Assembly: GCA_037013495.1 (NCBI GenBank)
Contig: CM072809.1
Span: forward strand, 6,533,001 to 6,597,000
Direction: 5' to 3'
DNA: 64,000 nucleotides
From: Hippophae tibetana
Lineage: Eukaryota > Streptophyta > Magnoliopsida > Rosales > Elaeagnaceae
Positions 35,801-46,687 of the stretch are shown piece after piece. The notes under the pieces were generated by a model, which ran no database searches, was not told where the DNA came from, and worked only from the letters and a program-made list of their open reading frames with translations. Every line of letters starts with the position of its first letter. The stretch's first letter is position 1. The position numbers and the translations under genes were made by a program.

Positions 35801-37671
35801 GAAAAAATATATATGTACCAAAGTCAAACGGAAAATGAATCAAAGCATGATAACGTCAAATGATAAATTACCTCTACGATTCTTCCTTTAGGGAGGCCAC
35901 CACCCAAGGCAAGGTCTAATGTCAAACAGCCACTTGGAAAAGTTTCACTGCAGTGGAAAAGTTGTTAGACATCTATCTTCTTCCAACTCCTACAAGTTAT
36001 ATGGGAAAACAAAAGAAAAGTACCAAAGAAGGGTCAAATCAAATATAAGATAGGGAGAAAAGCATATACACCAAAGCTCCACCAGCACTGCCCAAGCGTG
36101 TGACACTTCCTTTTCCAAACGAATTGTTAATGTCATTCATAGCTTGTTCCAGTGCTCTTTGCTGTAACCAAAAGACCAATTTCAATTCATTTAACTTTAA
36201 CTCAGTCATCTATGTATAAGCCATTTGACAATAACTAATATAACTATCAAGTTTAAATTTCAGCAGCAAGGAAAATTGGCTTAAAAATAAGCAAATGTAA
36301 ATGTTTTTCAACATATGTCTTAAAAATGAGGGAAAAAGGCATGCACTTTTGATCAACACTAACTAAAATGACTAGAATTGAGAAGTAGTGTGAAAGATAG
36401 TCTTGAAGCCTTCAAAATATAAAAATTACAAACTATTTCAAGTGAACCCATTAGTCATGGACGAATCCCTTCACCCCATTATCCTTGACCGGCAAAGGGC
36501 CGTGAGTTGATTTCCACGTCATCCTCCCTTCATAGATTTTGGTATTTTTTGCTAAGGATTCTCGTTAGCATTTATCACTTAGTTCCTCTGCTGTCAAGTA
36601 TATCAAGAAATTGCTCAGCAACTTATTGAATTCCACTTCGATGTTAAAAGAAAATGAACTCTAATACTGGTATTGACACTCATGTAAGGATCAAAGTTCT
36701 AACATATGACAACACCAAAACTCGAATTTCACTAAATTTTATTCCTGGCACACCATTCGAGAAGTAGGACTAGGAAATCATCATAACTCATAAGTTTGGT
36801 CTGTCGTGCTGGTCCTTGAATTTGAATCTGCTTTGCATATGACTGTTGATATAATTTCAGAATCAAGTTTTCATCAGTCGTGTTAAAGAACCCGTGATTA
36901 TCAAAGCAAGTTATCCAATGCCTTGAAACTATGGGAAAATTGTGTGGAACATGATCGATTTTTTTATTGAAAATATCATATTTGGTTGTTCTGTATAATG
37001 TCTTAAGAATATTAGGGTTTTGGTATATGGGTAGCTTCCGTCTTTTAGGTATTGCATTATTTGCCATTATATCTAGGTTTTACTGGAGTTAATGATTTTC
37101 TGTCTTTGCCAACATACCATCTTTGACAACCTCTACATAGCCCTCACTATTTTGGGGATCGAACTATCACTATACGTAAACGCTTGTCTTCTCTTCCCTC
37201 CTACTCTACGACTGACAGATTCTTCTACTAAACAATTTGAAAAAAATACCATATAAAACCACAAGCCCAAATAGACCCTTAGCAAAGCCAAATAAAACCA
37301 GGCATTCAATTAAATCAAAAATCAAATAAGCACAAATGCGATGGCTACATATAAGCATAAAATAGAAGGGCAAAAGAAAAAGAAAAGAAAAAGAAAAGTG
37401 AAAGCATTAAGCATACACGGTCTATGAAGCGGGGGTCCAAGTCTCCAGATAGAGCACCATTGACTTTGCCATCAAACTCGCAGCGGATTCTCCGGATTGG
37501 CTTCACAGAAGATGAGTTTGAAGTACTGAGGGATGGACTTGAATAATAATAGCAAAACAGTAGCTGAGGACAGGGAGAGCTCTGTCTGTGAGCTGACAAG
37601 TATCTCGTACTCCCATTTCTACTTCGAAAATGAGGTTTTAGTGTTAGATAAGGAAACGCAACTATATCCAT
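29844..37671 (-). CDS. RECA1: Plastid RecA recombinase (RECA1 type), 13 exons
   Basis: Exons in order: 37671-37417, 36161-36070, 35947-35872, 35648-35586, 35499-35370, 35107-35022, 34937-34812, 32526-32422, 32291-32235, 31577-31515, 31442-31366, 31060-30988, 29951-29844; 436 residues against about 439 in Arabidopsis RECA1. RecA binds single-stranded DNA with ATP and drives homologous pairing and repair of the plastid chromosome. Residues 1-60 are Ser/Arg-rich, a likely transit peptide. Walker [10 protein letters not shown] is at 144-152, [17 protein letters not shown] follows, Walker B is LICVDS (218-223), then [26 protein letters not shown] and the C-terminal [16 protein letters not shown]. 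All key residues look intact. Intron 7 carries a gypsy relic, introns 9 and 12 tandem duplications, and intron 1 an unidentified ORF. The plastid rather than mitochondrial subfamily is inferred from the close match around exons 5-9. Confidence 0.95.
30029..30294. repeat. 133-bp tandem duplication in RECA1 intron 12
   Basis: Two adjacent copies beginning ACTTAATATAAGAGAGAT (30029 and 30162) differ at a few positions. Non-coding. Confidence 0.9.
31722..31917. repeat. 97-bp tandem duplication in RECA1 intron 9
   Basis: Two adjacent copies beginning ACTGAGATTGATTCTTACAA (31722 and 31819), ending TTAATTCAATATCAAG, with a few differences. Non-coding. Confidence 0.9.
32840..34740 (+). mobile_element. 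Ty3/gypsy retrotransposon fragment in RECA1 intron 7, antisense to the gene
   Basis: The plus strand encodes the RNase H end ([26 protein letters not shown], 32900-33000; usual form KDYDC.I.YHPGKANVVADALSRK) and then integrase core pieces in several frames: [22 protein letters not shown], then [17 protein letters not shown] and [14 protein letters not shown] chromodomain-proximal stretch [10 protein letters not shown]-like follows near 34380. Stops and frame jumps show that it is dead. 34490-34740 resembles LTR sequence (GCAGTCCCACATTATTTAGG). Gag, protease and reverse transcriptase are absent. Confidence 0.85.
33571..34120. repeat. Nested tandem duplications (258 bp, then 72 bp) in the gypsy integrase
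   Basis: 33571-33828 is repeated from 33829, almost without mismatch. Within the second copy, 33977-34048 is repeated at 34049-34120, again almost identical. Both periods are multiples of three (86 and 24 codons). The near identity means that these duplications are much younger than the decay of the element. A separate ~34-bp duplication (GATGAAGAAAGAGATAGCCC) lies at 33260 and 33337. Confidence 0.93.
36732..37067 (-). other. Unidentified 111-residue ORF in RECA1 intron 1
   Basis: An uninterrupted frame from ATG 37067 to stop 36732, on the same strand as RECA1. The protein is basic at its start (PKRRKLPIY), then has [49 protein letters not shown] and [15 protein letters not shown]. Its composition looks like a real protein rather than a chance frame in intron DNA. 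I do not recognise the family; a retroelement gag or other mobile-element protein is the first guess. It carries no RECA1 sequence and the flanking exons join in frame without it. Confidence 0.5.
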
Positions 37672-38660
37672 AACTGATTACAAACGAGGTGTCCGAATTG
37701 AGCAAGAGAGGGAAAGTGAATAGCAAGTTGTTTGTTCCTCGCTTCCCCTCCGACATATTTAGAGATGCGTTCTCCATATATAACCCACAATAAATGGGCC
37801 GGATGGGTCCAATGGGCTTTAATTTGAGGGAAAGATATTATATTGTTATTTTTTAAAAAAACATTGAATAATTGTATATTTCCATAAAAATTATTATGTT
37901 TTACTTTCTTCACCTGAATCACTGTATCAACAATAACTCGTAATGGATGAGCACCTTTTTACATCAGCTGTTTAATACTATTCTCAAGCTAGATGAATTC
38001 TTTTTTTAAGGAAATATGATTATAATGTTGTATATTTATTTTTAAATTAATATTTATATCATATATTTATTTTTAAATTAATTTAATCTCGTTATTATAA
38101 AAAAATCTACTTAATGATAAATAATTATTTTTTATTTTTTTAATTATAATTTTTTAAAATTATAAGTATTTTTTTAATGTAGTTTAAAAAATTAAAAAAT
38201 TAATTTTATTTTTGTGCGGTTATTTTTCATAATAATAAGATTAATTGTTATAAAAATAAATATACAATGTAAATATCATTTTTACAATAAGTAAAAAGAT
38301 ACTATATTTTTCTCTCTTTTTAATTGAAACAAGTGATACATGATTATGTCATATTATACAAAATAAAAAATTATCCTAATATCTTTTGATATTATTAGGA
38401 TAAAAAGATATGAAATATATATTTTGTGTATGTTATTCGTTATAACTTAGTAATATTTGATATTAGATAAAATTATTATTGTAATAATAAAAAATAATAA
38501 TATTACTATTCTTATAAAATTATTGATAACTTTTGTTATTGATATAGTAAAAATATATGAAATGTTTATTTTATTCATAATACTAATTGCAACTTATTAT
38601 TATTATTATTATTAAATTATTGTTAAAATAATAAAAAAATGTATTATGAAAATATTACTA

Positions 38661-38715
<55 letters not shown>

Positions 38716-40319
38716 CTCTTTATATGGTCTTATATTCTTAGTTTATATAATGTGAGTTTATATAAAGTTGAGGATTGCCCTAATAGTTCTAACGTCCGAG
38801 ATGGCACATTAATTTGATTATAAGGTATGAGTTATGCAATATATGAAGAGAGAAAGATGATGACTAATCTAATAAGTCTATATTCCCACTACTAGAAGAA
38901 AAGAGAATAATTGTTGAAGAAATACGTAGAGAATTCACAAATTATGTGATTGTATATTTTAATTGGGTAATTTTTTAAATAAATTTTAAAATCAAGTAAT
39001 TAATTCAATTAACCGTTTTAAATTAATAAATTTGATTACATTTGTCGGATTTAGATATGATTTTATCGATCAATTTTATAGTTGAATTAAATTTTGATTT
39101 AAAAATATACAATCTATTTGAATTCGGATCGAAATCGAATAGACATATTTAATAATCCACATAACAAAATTATTATTAAATTATAAATAAATGTATACTT
39201 TTATTTTATAATATATTATATTAAATATTACGTATATTATAATTATCTTATCTTAAAAATAAATATAAAAATGTAATAATTATATTAACATACTTTTTAT
39301 TCTTTTGATTTTTTAGTTATAGTTATAAATAATAATATTTGTAATAAAAATATTAATTTAAAAATTAAATCTGTATATGTTATGTTTTATATATGACAAT
39401 AATTCATAATTAAATTTTTAATATTAATATAACTTTATTTGATCCAAAAATATCCAATCTATTTTTATTTGACTTTATTATGTTATCGGATCAAATTTAA
39501 ATTAAAAATCTTTAAATCTGTTTAAATTAAATTGAACTCAAATTAATTATAAATATGTAATTTATGTCCATTAAACTTGTAATTTAAAAATATAATTAAT
39601 TAAATCAAAATTTAAATATTAATTAATATTAATAAAATATATTATTTTTATTTTACGTCTTAAAAAATTATAAATTTTAAAAAAATTAAATTAATTAATT
39701 AAATTTTAAAATTATATGAATAATATCACTTATGTAAGAAACTATAAGACAGAAATATAAAAATTACATAATCACGTTATTATAATGATCACGCGTTCAC
39801 GAATGAATGTTACACAATAGCCTTTCAAATGAAACAAGTAAAATAATTGTATCATATTCACGTACTTCAAGTAAGTGTTATTGATTTTAATGGAGCTCTT
39901 GTATCGAAGAAAATATTAATCAAGTCAATAAAAATTAATATGAATGTAATTTTTTTATAAATAAAATAAATATTTAATAAAAAATGAAGAGATAAATTAA
40001 TTTAATTAATAAAAAATATAGTTACAAAATAATAATTAATACTTTATCTTATACTAAGTTCCCATTCAAAATATCTTGTTAAGATAAGTAATTAAATACT
40101 TATAAACTCATTTTAATTTGAATTGTCGTTTATTTTTTAGTTTAATTAAATTTATTGGTAAAATTTATTCATCTCTCTTTCTCAAACTTCACAATTAAAA
40201 TCACAAAGTATTATTTGACACTTTATTTTCTTTTCCAATTTTATTATCTTTTTATATAATCTAATTATCATTTCTCAATCTAATTCCACATTTAAGAATA
40301 ATTATATTAAAAAAATAAA
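37672..40319. other. RECA1 promoter side and AT-rich intergenic DNA
   Basis: 37672 to about 37800 holds the RECA1 5' flank. From about 37980 to 40320 the sequence is extremely A/T-rich with many short inverted and direct repeats. No protein-coding sequence was recognised. Confidence 0.6.
38668..38712. repeat. (AT)n microsatellite, about 22 units
   Basis: Uninterrupted AT dinucleotide run within the A/T-rich spacer. Confidence 0.95.
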
Positions 40320-41346
40320 AGAGAAAAAAGGGCCACAGTCACCTTCAAGACCCAATTATCCACTCTACGATACCCAAAGTTCTTCCTGCAAACAGCCACC
40401 ACCCTTTTACTATCAGAAACCTCCTCCGGCCAAACACCAACGTTCACCACCCACGGCCACCCTTACTACCACAATTGCTCTGCACCTTACTGCATCGCCG
40501 ATTCAGCCCAGTCGACTCATTAACCATAAGGGCGTCTGTTCTCGCATTCACACCCTCCCTAGACAAGGCCGTGTTTCATACTCAGCTGCATCACTTCGAA
40601 ATCCGCCACCTGGGATTGATTATCTTGCACAGTAAGGCTCAGAGAAGACTGGTAAGGTCACCCCAGTGGTCCCGAACGACGACGTTTCTGGAACCGCCAG
40701 GAGCTACCGTGCGCCGTCGGTTCATTTTTTTTTCTAGCCAAAGTTACCAACAACGGATTCGTTTTGATGTGAGCTTTCATTTGAGGTTTGGTTCATTATC
40801 TGATTTGAGACATTGAGGTTCTTCAATATTTGGTCTTCCTGCATGTTTTTGGCATTTTTAGAGTCGTTCAACAATTTTGAACTCGGATTTGGTGCTTTTA
40901 CAGGTTGGAGTATCAATTTTCCATATCATTTTTATCGTGTCAAGTAATTTAGAGGCATTAGATTCTTTCACCTTGGTTCACATTACTACCGACTTAGAAA
41001 TTTAAAATTGCTCGCAAGTTTTCGTTGATTTGTGAAGTACTTTGAGCACGAGTCTGCATCAGATTGATACTCCCTCGAGTTTTTGACCTTAGAGCTATAT
41101 TGAGAGTCATATTAGGATTAAAATATTATTCATCCAATCAAGGCTAAAGAACCCAACGTTCTGGATTCGATTCATATTGGCTATTTAAAAAAAAAAAAAA
41201 AAAAGCAAATTTTTTTTGTAAAATCAAATTTTAGTGAGTAGGTTCAATAAAAAAATATATACTTAATGTACTATTTATCTTGAATTTTTTCAAAAGTAAA
41301 TTAATATATTTTGGCCATTTCAAAATTTTTGTTCTGGTTTTATTCC
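40320..41346. other. GC-richer unassigned patch ending in a poly-A run
   Basis: 40330-40720 is much richer in G and C than its surroundings. In one plus-strand frame it stays open for about 100 codons without an ATG (proline-rich, KQPPPFYYQKPPPAK). A poly-A run of about 18 closes the stretch at 41187-41204. It could be a 5' untranslated exon of the downstream methyltransferase, separated from it by the palindrome, or a retroposed transcript copy. Neither was shown. The overlapping 113-codon ATG frame at 40475-40816 has no recognised domain. Confidence 0.35.
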
Positions 41347-41350
41347 AGCA

Positions 41351-44300
41351 AGCGTGGTTCCAAAGACTTCTTTGGTTTACTATTCACCTATTTATATTAA
41401 AGTGGTCATACACGTGGCAATAGCTTATTGGGGACATACTAAAGTTAGGGTGCGTATAATACCCTTGTTACGATCATAGGTATGGATGATTTGCTAACAT
41501 GTCAGGGGTTTGATGTGTACAACACTCAAGCTGTATTCGACTTTGAATACAGGCTGACATAGGAGGACACTGATACCAAGTTTGTGCGTGTCATGCTCCA
41601 TGGACTGATGTAGGGATGGTACGGGCTACTCTTGGGATGTGTCTTGGGCTAGTGAGGGCTCTTGGTCCATGGGTTAAGAACGACCGGTTAGGTTGCAAGT
41701 TAATGAGCCCCATACTAGGTGGAATAGGTTCTTGAGTTGGTCACAGGGTATCCAATCTCTTTGTACCAAACATGAAGTTCCTCATTCTTTCATTTAGTGC
41801 CAAAATGAAAGAATAGCTAGTATTAACTGACTACTCATGAAAGGTGGTTAACTATGTTGGGTTTTTAGCAATCTCCTAGTTAATTATGATTTTTCAATAC
41901 CTGTCATGTTCTTTGAGCCATGATAGTGTCTTTTCAGTTATTGTTGTGTTTTTTTAATACCACTTCTTTCTTTTTTGAGGTAATATATATAGAGAGAGGG
42001 GGTTCATTCTTCACTTTTTACTTTTCAGAGCTTTTCCCTATAGAGGATATTAGCCTGTGTATAAGAAATATAAGAAAATTCAGGCTGTGAAGGATACCCA
42101 TAAGAGAATTTTAGATTGTTCGAAATAAAATCAGGCCATGAATGGTACCCACAAGAGATTTTTAGACTGTGCAAAAGAAAATTAGGTTGTGACTTTCATC
42201 TATTAAGGTTATTTTTTGCTTTTTACCTCCTTTTATCCGGGTTGGGCTTTATGTTTTCCGACCTAGGGTTCCCTAACATATTTTTGATATTTTACAACTT
42301 TATAGGCCATTTTGTTGGGGAAACTAAAGTCTGAAAAAAAGTTTTATAGGTCGAGTTTAGCTCAAAATTTTCTTTAGGTGAATAACCCCTCTTTTATTTC
42401 ATCTTTTTTTTCTTTTATAGGTCATCGAACCAGATTAACCATCCTGTGTATCAATGGCCGATTTTAAGGACCTATTAGCCACTGTTTCCAATTACGAGTC
42501 TACCTTGGCTATGGGCTTTAGTAGCCCTATTGTAGATAGTCCGAGTATTTTTTTGTGAGGGTAAGCGTGAGGATGATTAGGCTAACCCACTGGCAACCAC
42601 TCAAGCAAGTGTGTATGAAGCCATCTTAACTGATTTGGTCTCTACCTCACACCAAAATGACATTCACTTGCCTAAGGTCCTTGTGATTTAGAAGAAGATT
42701 TGATCTAAAACTCCCCAAAAACCATAACCTTCTACGAGCCTGATAAAGCAAATCAACTTTCAACGTGCTGCAAATTGATTTTTGAGAATGTGGAGAGAAT
42801 AAGAGCTAAGTACTCCTTTCCCTATGATGTCATTGTGATCCCAACCCCTCTTACTAATCTTGACCACCACAATCATCCCTATCGATTTGTTACTTTTCAT
42901 GAGGAAGCTTTTGGAGTTGGGTTGAGATTTCCTCTATCTCAGTTGGTACAATTGTTTTTTTATTTAAAAAAGTTAGCCTCTACAAGCTAGATCAAACTCT
43001 TAGAGGATTTTGCTTTGCCTGTCTATGGTTAGTGTCGAACTTAGCATTGAGCTTGACATGCCTGAGCTAAAAAACATGTACATTATCGAGAACAACGGTG
43101 TAGACAAGGGGAAAGTTTATGTGTCAGCTCGTTCGGGACGCAGGCTAGTGCTTACTTCTTAATGCCAAGATCGACACTGACCACAAACAGGTAAAACAAA
43201 ATCCTCCAAGAGTTTGGATTTAGTTGGTTAAGGGCTAACTTTGTTAAATCCAAAAACAATTTACTAATCGAGATAGAGGAAATCTTGGCCCACCTTCGAA
43301 AACTTCCTCATAACAAATCAATCGGGAGGATCGTGGTGGTCAAGTTTAATAGGAGGGGTTGGGACCACAATGATATTGTGGGGAACAGAGTACTTAGCTC
43401 ATATTCTCTCCAGTTCTCAAAAGTCAATTGGCTGGTGATGAGTGCTCAAAAAACACTAAAATTATCATGATTTTATGCACGTTAATTGATTAAAAAAATA
43501 TATATTTATATGATTTTATCATATATTTATATAAATCTGTCTTTTGGAATCACGAGTATTTTTATTGTTTTTCAGGTATTTTTGCTTAAAAAAGTAACTT
43601 AAAGACTCAAAGAAAAATACTGGAGGCAATACATCGCAAATATATTCATAAATTAAATGAGGAAATGTCAACAAATATGGAAAAATTGGACAAAATAGGT
43701 CAAAAATGTCAAAAAGGAAAAAAATGCGCATGCAGCCGACCATCCGCACCAGCACAACGTCCAGTCCGCGTGCGTGCGCCCATCTGCCCCAATCCACACG
43801 CGCCGCTGCGCCCCACGTTAGCATGACATCATCAATGATGTCATCATTCATTACTTCGTGTTTTCACCATTTTTTCACCCACTTTTTCTACATTTCTTTA
43901 CCTATAAATACCCTCATTCTCTTCGTAACAAAACACACCTAACTACCGGGCGATTGTACTAACAAATAAAAGAGCACTATTCTAAATCAGATCGGATAAC
44001 TAAACCTTAAAAACTAATTTTTAGATTTAAGTTTATAATGAAAAATAATATATTTCTTCTCTCTAACATTCTTAATATAAAATCTTGAATAAAAATAAAA
44101 TCAATTCGTTTTAGAGATTTTTACTTATTTAATATTTCGCAAGCATAACAACGTTATTATTATATCATGTTTACAAACAGCCAGGAAAATTAAATTTAAT
44201 TACAGACAAATTAAATATAACATGTAAGAATAAAGCATAAAAAATAACCGTAAAGAAAATAAAATCCTTACAGTACTTTGATATTATTCTTGTTGCTAAA

Positions 44301-46290
44301 AAACCTCCAAACGGAATTTGCACTCCCATTTATTGAATCAAAAAGCAAATAAATTATAAAAAAATAATTAGTTTTTCTCAAAAAGAGAAGAACTTTAAAA
44401 CTAAGAAATGGAGAGAAAGAAAGAGAGAAGATGTGTTTTGTTATGAAAAGAATGAGGATATTTATAGGTAAAGAAATGAAGAAAAAGTGGGTAAAAAAAT
44501 GATTAAAAATGGTGAAAATGCGTAGTAGTAAATGATAACGTGGTGGCATGCACTTGGGACAGATGGGCGCAGCGGCGCGCGCAGATAGACGCTGGCGCAC
44601 GCGAACTGGGTGTTGATGGGCGCGGGCACACGCGGACTGGGCGTTGTGCTGGTGCGGCTACGTACGCGTTTTCCTCTTTTTGTCCAATTTTTCTATATTT
44701 GTTGATTTGTTCTCATTTAATTTATGAATATATTTGCGATGTATTGCCTTCGATATTTTTCTTTGAGTCTTTAAGTTAATTTTTTAAGCGAAAATACCTG
44801 AAAAACAATAAAAATACTCGTGATTCTGAAAAGACAGATTTATATAAATATATGATAAAATCATATATATATTTTTCATTAATTAACGTGCATAAAATCA
44901 TGATAAATTTAGTGTTTTTTTAGTACTTATCAGTTGGGAGTATACACGTTAAAAGTTGGTTTGTTTTGTCTGATCCGTAAGAGGTCGTTGATTTTTAGGA
45001 GTTTTAGGTCAGATTTTTCTCTGAATCATAGAAACCTTAAGCAAGCAAATGGAATTTTGATGTAAGATAGAGGTCGGAAGAGCTAAGGTGACTTCATGCA
45101 CACTTATTTGAGTGGTTGTCGATAGGCTAGTTTGGTCATCCCTACACTTACCCTCGCAAAAATACTCGGACTATCTATAAATAGGCTACAAGAGCCTGTA
45201 ATCAAGGTAGACTTGTCATTGGAAAAGGTGGCTAGTAGGTTGTTAAAATCGACCGTGGATGCACAAGATGGTTAACCTTGTGCAATGACCTATAAATGAA
45301 AAGAGAGACCAAATAAAGGAGTTGCTTACTTAAAGGGAATTTTGGGCTAAGCTCGATCTCCCAAACTTGTTTCCAGATTATAATTTCCCCAACATAACGA
45401 CCTACAAGGTTGTAAGATCTCAACAATTTGTTAGGAAATCTTAGATCGGAAAGCAAAGCCCAGATAAAAGGAGTTAGAGAGCAAAAACAATTACCTCAGT
45501 AGACGAAAGTCACAGTTTGATTTTCTTTTGCATGGTTTGAAAACTTCTCATAGGCACTTTTTGCCGACCTGAAATTCCCTTGTGTATCCTTCACAATTTA
45601 AATATCCTTGTACATGGGCTGATCTCTATAGGAGAAAGCTCTCTCTGGAAAGTGAAGAATGGGTTTCCTCCTCTCTATATACATTACCTATATAAAAAAA
45701 ATATGAAAGGGTGTAACTATAGCCGAAATAACACAATAATGGCTCTCAAAAGACATGATAAGTATTAAAAAATCATAATTAATTGGGAGATTGAAAAAAC
45801 TCAGCACAACTAACCATCTTTCATGAGTAGCCAGTTATTCTTTCATTTTAGCACAAAAAGAGAGAGTTGGAAACTTGATGTTTGGCACAAAAAGATTGAG
45901 TATCTTGTGATCAACTGAAGGACCTATCCCACCCAGTGTGGGGCTCATTAACCTATAGCCTAACCAGCCATTCTTAACCCACGAAGCTAAAGCCCTCACC
46001 AGCCCAAAAATAGCCCGTATCATCACCTATATTAGCCCATAGTGCATGACCTACACAAGCTTGATATCAGTTTGTATGTCTTCCTGCCCGTATGCAAAAT
46101 CTAGTAAGACCCGAGTGTTGTACATACTGACCCATGATATGTCAACCAATCAATCATACCTCTAACCATGCCAAGGGTTCTATATGCACCTTAAGGTTAG
46201 TACATCTCAATAAGATACTAATACATGTAACACCCCTTTAGTATAAATAGATGAACAGTAGACTTAAGAATAGATCTTTGGAACCACGCT
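41351..46290. repeat. 4.9-kb nested palindrome made of retroelement pieces
   Basis: Outer arms A (41351-42768) and A' (44945-46290) are diverged reverse complements; the ends are AGCGTGGTTCCAAAGA and its inverse. Inside are a second inverted pair B (42781-43030) and B' (43188-43430), and a third pair C (43436 to about 43938) and C' (44432-44932). The order is A, B, B', C, spacer, C', A'. C and C' look like LTR parts: they begin TGAT(G/A)AGT and carry ACCTATAAATA as a TATA box. B/B' encode a gypsy-type transposon domain. The arms differ at roughly one base in six to ten by eye, so the structure is old. Confidence 0.85.
42775..42990 (+). pseudogene. Gypsy-type 'putative transposon' (PF04195-like) domain fragment in arm B
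   Basis: The frame reads KYSFPYDVIVIPTPLT...PYRFVTFHEEAFGVGLRFPLSQLVQLFFYL, which resembles the plant domain with the pattern (I/V)PTP...GYV.(L)(Y)E.AF..GLRLPL..F. The inverted partner B' on the minus strand (43430-43188) keeps the downstream hallmark QLNPNSWRILF, which supports the assignment. Each copy is truncated and neither has pol domains near it. Confidence 0.65.
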
Positions 46291-46687
46291 AGGTTGTAAC
46301 CCTCCTACTGGGACTCTCTAAACACTTCCCATTTCAAAATGTCCTACCCTTATGTTCCTATTTTGGATTGGATTCATCCAATTGAGAGCTTTGTTCATCT
46401 CTAAATTGCTTCCCTTCCAAATCGGTATACTAGTGCCAACTGCCCCTTGAACTTTTTTTTCCATCTTCACAAGCCAAAGTCTCATTCATGGAATTTTATG
46501 ACATGATTGCCAATTTTCTTTTCCCCTCCAGCTTTATTCTCTACTAAACCGTTGGCTGTCTTTTTCAGGAGTAATATCAGGTCCTCAAGATGTTGGTGAG
46601 AATGATTTGACTCTATCTTTCTCAAGGATTGAAACAAGTTTGTAGAATCATAACACTGGATTATTCTACTAGTTTATTAACCAAACC
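46291..46687 (+). promoter_or_regulatory. Upstream region of the PrmC-type gene
   Basis: About 400 bp between the end of the palindrome and the start codon. It has pyrimidine-rich stretches (TTTTCTTTTCCCCTCCAG near 46540), which could be a leader-intron acceptor, but no clear TATA box. If the gene has a 5' untranslated exon it must lie further upstream, perhaps at 40.3-41.2 kb. Confidence 0.4.

Noticed and set aside
43519-44779. Several 80-110-codon ORFs in the palindrome centre
   Set aside because: They mirror each other on opposite strands because of the inverted repeat; compositionally driven by GCGC words, no domain.
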